Source: CAZDBA01 sp964503615 (GTDB taxonomy: Bacteria; Planctomycetota; Planctomycetia; Pirellulales; Pirellulaceae). Taken from it: a stretch of DNA of 19,198 nt. Below, in pieces: positions 15,657 through 19,198 of the stretch. The position numbers and the translations under genes are program-made. The stretch lies in NCBI GenBank assembly GCA_964503615.1, contig CAZDBA010000101.1, positions 1 to 19,198 on the forward strand. The letters run 5' to 3'. Each line of letters opens with the position of its first letter. Positions within the stretch are counted from its first letter, which is position 1. The notes beneath the pieces are model-generated. The model did not search any database. It saw only the letters and a program-made list of their open reading frames with translations, and had not been told where the DNA came from.

Positions 15657-16643
15657 TCACTGAATCACAGTGAAGATCAGCGGTGGAAAGCAAAAGAAGG
15701 GAATCGCAAGCGACAACAAACCCAGAGTCCATCGCACCGGTCCCAAGCGTGCTTGATCATTCGTCGTAGGGGGATGGTTGGTCCCGATCAACAGAACAAG
15801 TACCACCATGATGATCAAAATGTAATGTTGGTGGAAAACCATAAACGCGATGGCACAAACGATCGTCGCTTGGGCGATCCAGTGAGCTGCTTTGCCGAAG
15901 AGCGTATAAGTCACATGGCCGCCATCCAGTTGTCCGACTGGCATCATGTTTAAACCGGTAATCAAAAACCCGACCCATGCTGCGCAAAACCAGGGGTTCA
16001 ACTGATTTAGCCAAACCAAACCGTCGTAGTTAGGAACCTCATACCAACGAATCAGCCAGTCCAACAAAACTGGCATGTGCATTCCAAAACCGGTTTGAGG
16101 AGTTGCCGACAAATCCAATTGGCTTACACCTAAAAATGCGATCGGTATGCAGGGGACCAATCCAGCCAACGGTCCGGCAATGCCGATATCGAAAATCTGT
16201 TTTCGATCTGCCGAGTTGCCTTGCATTGCGATCACCGCACCAAGTGTGCCCAGTGGGTTGATCGGAAACGGCAAAAAGATCGGGGCGCTGGCGGGTACTT
16301 TGTATATTAGCGTTGCAATGAAGTGTCCCATCTCATGGGCGAACAGAATCAGCAAAACGGCAAACATATAGATCAAGCCCTGCTGCCAATTGTCCAGCAA
16401 TAGGATGCGAAGCCGCATCAGCGTTCCTTCTGAAATCGCTGCGCTGCCTTCTTGAACCGGTTGCCAATTCGTGATGCCAACCCAAAATGTCGAGAAGCAA
16501 GTCGCAATAAACAGAAGAACGGGGATCAAATAGCGACGCTGGTACTCGTCCGGAGTTTGGCGGCCAGTTCGGCGCATACCATCGCCCCGTTGGTTGCCAT
16601 CAGGCCCCCAATCAAAAGCATCAGGCTGCGGAGCATCATTCAT
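15657..16643 (-). CDS. M50 family (site-2-protease-like) membrane metalloprotease
   Basis: The 328-residue protein would cut other membrane proteins inside the bilayer. The zinc-binding HEMGH is at 103-107 in a hydrophobic helix, and the third ligand D240 lies in GQLDGGH. The block RKQIFDIGIAGPLAG (148-162), preceded by NPLGTLGAVI, resembles the EGY/cyanobacterial-type M50 group. About six to seven hydrophobic segments are visible. A soluble Pro/Asp-rich N-terminus of about 35 residues precedes the first helix. No PDZ domain is seen, unlike RseP. ATG at 16643 was chosen; GTG at 16649 would add two residues. No anti-sigma factor or obvious substrate gene lies nearby. The 245 nt between its stop and the TIM-barrel start show no gene, only a short TGAATCAC tandem at the stop codon. 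Confidence 0.9.
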   Translation of the reverse strand: MNDAPQPDAFDWGPDGNQRGDGMRRTGRQTPDEYQRRYLIPVLLFIATCFSTFWVGITNWQPVQEGSAAISEGTLMRLRILLLDNWQQGLIYMFAVLLILFAHEMGHFIATLIYKVPASAPIFLPFPINPLGTLGAVIAMQGNSADRKQIFDIGIAGPLAGLVPCIPIAFLGVSQLDLSATPQTGFGMHMPVLLDWLIRWYEVPNYDGLVWLNQLNPWFCAAWVGFLITGLNMMPVGQLDGGHVTYTLFGKAAHWIAQATIVCAIAFMVFHQHYILIIMVVLVLLIGTNHPPTTNDQARLGPVRWTLGLLSLAIPFFCFPPLIFTVIQ

Positions 16644-16758
16644 GTGCACAAAGATACCGAAACCGTGCCATTTCGCCTACGCCCGATTAAAATTGAAACA
16701 GAGTTCCAACTTCAGCAGGGCTTTTTGAGGCGTAATGACCGATTGTTAAAATATCAAA

Positions 16759-16798
16759 CCGTTATGTGCTTCAGCCCCAAAAGGGCAGCGCATAACGG
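16759..16798 (-). terminator. Long imperfect hairpin, terminator-like on the minus strand
   Basis: CCGTTATGTGC (16759-16769) pairs with GCGCATAACGG (16788-16798) with one G-T pair; an inner GCCC/GGGC stem closes on CAAAA. On the minus strand the hairpin is followed by TTTGATATTTT. It lies 22 nt past the stop of the 29-residue ORF and about 115 nt before the protease start, so it may end or attenuate that transcript. Confidence 0.6.
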
Positions 16799-16819
16799 CT
16801 TCCGCATGTTGTTATCCAG

Positions 16820-16909
16820 CTAATGCCGCACGAAAGAGAATTGACCAATTAATACCCAAACGGCCATAAAACTGACGGCAATTAAAGAGTTCATCCACTC
16901 GATAGTCAT
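16820..16909 (-). CDS. Probable 29-residue single-span membrane microprotein
   Basis: The ORF from ATG 16909 encodes 29 residues: a short polar start (MTIEWMN), a hydrophobic segment of about 17 residues, then a polar end (GQFSFVRH) whose RH would favour one topology. A strong Shine-Dalgarno, GAAGGAAA on the minus strand (16917-16924), sits 7 nt before the ATG, which is better than most genes in the window. A hairpin with a T-rich tail follows the stop. The open frame extends upstream to 17047, but that part is polar and has no comparable start signal. I do not recognise a family. Such proteins often serve as small subunits of transporters or other membrane complexes; no partner can be named from context. 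Coding potential needs conservation data. Confidence 0.5.
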   Translation of the reverse strand: MTIEWMNSLIAVSFMAVWVLIGQFSFVRH

Positions 16910-17149
16910 AGGGATCTTTCCTTCAGATACTGAAAAAAGATACCATCCCTGTAGGTACACTATCATCCTTGTAAGCAAATGTATCGTCGTTGGCTCTTGA
17001 AAGAAACCAATATTTTTTTGTGCCCCCGTACCGTTTCTCTCTCCCAAAAAATTTTACTAAACCGAACTTCACATACATTTGGCAAACTTGCTTTTCCAAC
17101 CCTCCAGCAGTCCCGAATTCTCAGCCTGTTTCCTACAAATTAAAACAAT

Positions 17150-18682
17150 ATGAGTGAATCAAAAACCATTCCGCCGATCGGTATCGACCTTGGCACGACC
17201 TTTAGTGTTCTTGCTTACGTGAACGACGCTGGAATTCCAACCACGGTCACTAACGCAGAAGGTGACATGTTGACGCCCAGCGTGATTTTGTTTGACGGCG
17301 AAACCGTGGTTGTGGGTAAGGAAGCTCAAAAGGCGCTTGCCACCGAAGCCTCACGAGTTGCGGAATGTCCCAAGCGGTATATGGGCTCGCGCGTGTATAG
17401 CAAAGAGCTCGGTGGTCGCAGGTTTCCTCCAGAAGCTTTACAAGGCTGGATCTTGAACAAGCTGCGAGAGGACGCTGCCGTCTCAGTGGGACCGTTCGTT
17501 AAAACGGTAATTACCGTTCCAGCTTACTTCGATGAAGTGCGGAGAAAGGCGACTCAGGATGCGGGCTTTATTGCTGGCTTGGACGTCATCGACATTATCA
17601 ATGAGCCCACCGCTGCCGCAATTGCGTTTGGATTTCGCGCAGGTTGGATGAAAGATGATGGAACGGTCAAAGACAAGGTGCGGATTCTGGTCTATGACTT
17701 GGGCGGAGGTACGTTCGATGTAACGGTGATGGATATTGAAGGCCGTGAGTTTCGTACGGTTGCCACCGACGGTGACATGCAATTGGGTGGACATGATTGG
17801 GACATGCGATTGGTTGATCACGTTGCCGAACAGTTTGTGGAAGAACATGGATTCGATCCACGTGAGGATGCGGACTCGTTGGGCAGGCTGCTGAGTAATT
17901 GCAATTCGGCCAAAGAGACTTTGACGCAACGTGACAAAGCGACCATCAACTGTTTGCACGGCAGTCATGCTATTCGAGTGGAGGTGACTCGCGAAGAGTT
18001 CGAGGACTTAACGCTGGATTTGTTGGACCGGACCGACTTTACCGTCCGGCAGACACTAAAAGCTGCGAATGCAGAATGGTCAGAGATCGACCGAGTTCTG
18101 ATGGTCGGTGGATCGACTCGAATGCCGCAGGTTCCCGCGATGCTGAAAGCTCTATCGGGCAAGGAGCCGGATGCAACGCTTTCTCCCGACCAGGCCGTTG
18201 CCCACGGCGCAGCGATTCGGGCTGCGATCATTCAAGGGAATAGTAAAGCGTTCAAAGCAACGAAGATTAAAAACGTAAATTCTCATTCACTGGGTATCGT
18301 TGCCAACGAAGTCGACACAGGCACGCCACGTGTCGTACGCTTGATCCCCCGCAACACGCCTTTGCCAGTCGTTACCCGACGGACCTTTAAGATTCATAAA
18401 AAGGATCAGGAGTCGTTGTTGGTCAAAATTGTTGAGGGTGAAAGCGAAAGCCCCGAGGACTGTAGTGTGTTAGGTACCTGCTCGATCTGGGATCTTCCTG
18501 AATCGCTTCCGGTGGGAACACCGATCGAAGTCGGATTCACCTACAAAGAGAATGGGCGTCTGGATGTCAAAGTCCGAATCGGAGGCGCTGACAAAAAAGC
18601 GTTCCGCTACCAAGTCGAACGCCCCAACAGTTTGACCCAAGAGCAACTGGAAAGTTGGCGGGATTATATCGCTGGCCAGTAA
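17150..18682 (+). CDS. Hsp70 (DnaK-like) chaperone without the helical lid
   Basis: The 510-residue protein has a full Hsp70 ATPase domain (about 1-370): GIDLGTTFS at 11-19, a lysine at K75 in the position of the catalytic DnaK lysine, DLGGGTFDV at 183-191 and VGGSTRMPQV at 319-328. A shortened beta-type substrate domain follows (about 375-490). After it only some 20 residues remain, so the alpha-helical lid and the C-terminal tail of DnaK (about 638 residues) are absent. The interdomain linker is also altered: the hydrophobic leucine-rich linker of DnaK is replaced by KIKNVNSHSLGI. No grpE or dnaJ gene is adjacent, so it is a secondary paralog rather than the main dnaK. ATG at 17150 has no clear Shine-Dalgarno. 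Confidence 0.9.
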   Translation: MSESKTIPPIGIDLGTTFSVLAYVNDAGIPTTVTNAEGDMLTPSVILFDGETVVVGKEAQKALATEASRVAECPKRYMGSRVYSKELGGRRFPPEALQGWILNKLREDAAVSVGPFVKTVITVPAYFDEVRRKATQDAGFIAGLDVIDIINEPTAAAIAFGFRAGWMKDDGTVKDKVRILVYDLGGGTFDVTVMDIEGREFRTVATDGDMQLGGHDWDMRLVDHVAEQFVEEHGFDPREDADSLGRLLSNCNSAKETLTQRDKATINCLHGSHAIRVEVTREEFEDLTLDLLDRTDFTVRQTLKAANAEWSEIDRVLMVGGSTRMPQVPAMLKALSGKEPDATLSPDQAVAHGAAIRAAIIQGNSKAFKATKIKNVNSHSLGIVANEVDTGTPRVVRLIPRNTPLPVVTRRTFKIHKKDQESLLVKIVEGESESPEDCSVLGTCSIWDLPESLPVGTPIEVGFTYKENGRLDVKVRIGGADKKAFRYQVERPNSLTQEQLESWRDYIAGQ

Positions 18683-18697
18683 GCGAACGAACTGGCC
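18674..18697 (+). terminator. Hairpin overlapping the Hsp70 stop codon
   Basis: GGCCAGT (18674-18680) and ACTGGCC (18691-18697) are perfect 7-bp complements around a 10-nt loop, and the stop codon lies at the loop edge. No T-run follows, so it is at best a factor-dependent terminator or a 3'-end stabilising structure. Confidence 0.35.
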
Positions 18698-18725
18698 GCG
18701 ATGATTGCCGTCGGTGTATGCGGAA

Positions 18726-18899
18726 TCAACTGGTTGTATTTTGATTCCGATCGGTGTTCCAGCGCCACGGTGTTATGTACCAACAGATCGAGAATCCAAC
18801 GATCAGTGTTGCGAAGTTCAAAGAGTGTGGGATCACGGAATAGGAAGACAAAACGAGTGTCGAAACGCAGGCGAGATTTATTGCAACGTTAATTGCCAT
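18726..18899 (-). CDS. Possible 57-residue two-helix membrane protein
   Basis: From ATG 18899 the frame encodes 57 residues with two hydrophobic segments (about 3-21 and 27-43) and a charged tail (RWNTDRNQ). The frame stays open upstream to 19031, but that extension is polar. No family is recognised and the Shine-Dalgarno is weak. It is convergent with the Hsp70 gene and ends 43 nt from it. The hydrophobic pattern is the main argument; it could be chance. Confidence 0.35.
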   Translation of the reverse strand: MAINVAINLACVSTLVLSSYSVIPHSLNFATLIVGFSICWYITPWRWNTDRNQNTTS

Positions 18900-18990
18900 G
18901 GTTCGCCGTTTTGAAAAGATTGGTGATTTCTGCATTTCGCTAACAACAAAAGATCGGCCGGTCTTTAAAAGATAGCTCTCACCAGAGACA

Positions 18991-19079
18991 TTTCGTTGAA
19001 TTTCGATGTGGATGCTAGGTGAGCATCGCAAATCGACATCAGATTGAAACGGAAGTTTCGATTACACGCTTCAACGAAA
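18991..19079. repeat. Nested inverted repeats in the 3' intergenic region
   Basis: TTTCGTTGAA (18991-19000) and TTCAACGAAA (19070-19079) are exact complements 69 nt apart. Between them GATGCT (19011-19016) and AGCATC (19022-19027) form a small hairpin, and GAAAC-GGAA-GTTTC forms another near 19045-19058. The region has no supported gene and could fold as a branched RNA or be a degenerate mobile repeat. Confidence 0.4.
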
Positions 19080-19100
19080 GAGGCGGGCGTCTGAAATGGT

Positions 19101-19157
19101 AACCCGCAGCGTTAGCAAGGACGAAGGCAAGCTGTTTCCTCGCTAACGCGTCGGGTT
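19101..19157. repeat. Imperfect 20-bp inverted repeat, likely a dispersed intergenic element
   Basis: The arm at 19101-19120 (AACCCGCAGCGTTAGC then AAGG) is complementary to the arm at 19138-19157 (CCTC then GCTAACGCGTCGGGTT) at 17 of 20 positions, around a 17-nt loop. The GTTAGC / GCTAAC with CGGGTT pattern resembles repeats I remember from Rhodopirellula intergenic DNA. That is recollection and not a search result. The remainder of 18900-19198 shows no other gene. Confidence 0.6.
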
Positions 19158-19198
19158 TCCAGTTGCGGTCGCCAGCCGCCTTCGCTGAGCAAAAGGCG

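Noticed and set aside
15653..15668. Tandem TGAATCAC repeat
   Set aside because: There are only two 8-nt copies spanning the protease stop codon; too short to interpret.
15420..15953. 177-codon plus-strand open frame
   Set aside because: Its second half lies antisense to the clearly identified M50 protease, the composition is highly charged without any domain, and no ribosome-binding site precedes it.

Overview
The window looks like a chromosome segment from a planctomycete, probably a Pirellulaceae / Rhodopirellula-like organism. GC is moderate, near 50 percent by eye. Shine-Dalgarno sequences are often weak, GTG starts occur, there is a short membrane protein of a style common in planctomycetes, and a GTTAGC / GCTAAC inverted repeat resembles intergenic repeats I remember from Rhodopirellula genomes. 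No rRNA, tRNA, IS element, phage gene or CRISPR array was seen.

Left part (1-5850) is mostly housekeeping: pdxA (vitamin B6 synthesis), a small membrane protein of unknown function, an AlkA-type DNA glycosylase on the minus strand, a divergent PaaK-like CoA ligase followed by a DUF971 protein, and then a minus-strand class III nucleotide cyclase with FHA-like and GAF-like N-terminal regions.

The centre (6061-13513) is the remarkable part. Five tightly spaced plus-strand genes form a probable electron-transfer operon: a membrane-anchored FAD / NAD(P) / [2Fe-2S] reductase, an exported tetraheme c554-like cytochrome, a fusion of two cyclic-nucleotide-binding domains to a four-cluster ferredoxin, a five-helix membrane protein with two H-x13-H heme b pairs, and a membrane-anchored decaheme cytochrome with a repeat-bearing linker. 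By topology the parts could form a wire from cytosolic NAD(P)H through Fe-S clusters and two b hemes to c hemes outside the membrane. The cyclase is transcribed divergently from this operon across a 213-bp region holding a strong dyad. This suggests a module in which a cyclic nucleotide made by the neighbour is sensed directly by the ferredoxin fusion. That functional link is inference; the gene content and motifs are seen directly.

The right part (13515-19198) holds an enoyl-CoA hydratase-family protein lacking one catalytic Glu, a xylose-isomerase-like TIM-barrel protein with a clear terminator behind it, an M50 site-2-type protease, a probable 29-residue membrane microprotein followed by a long hairpin, an Hsp70 protein lacking the helical lid, and a mostly non-coding tail with inverted repeats.
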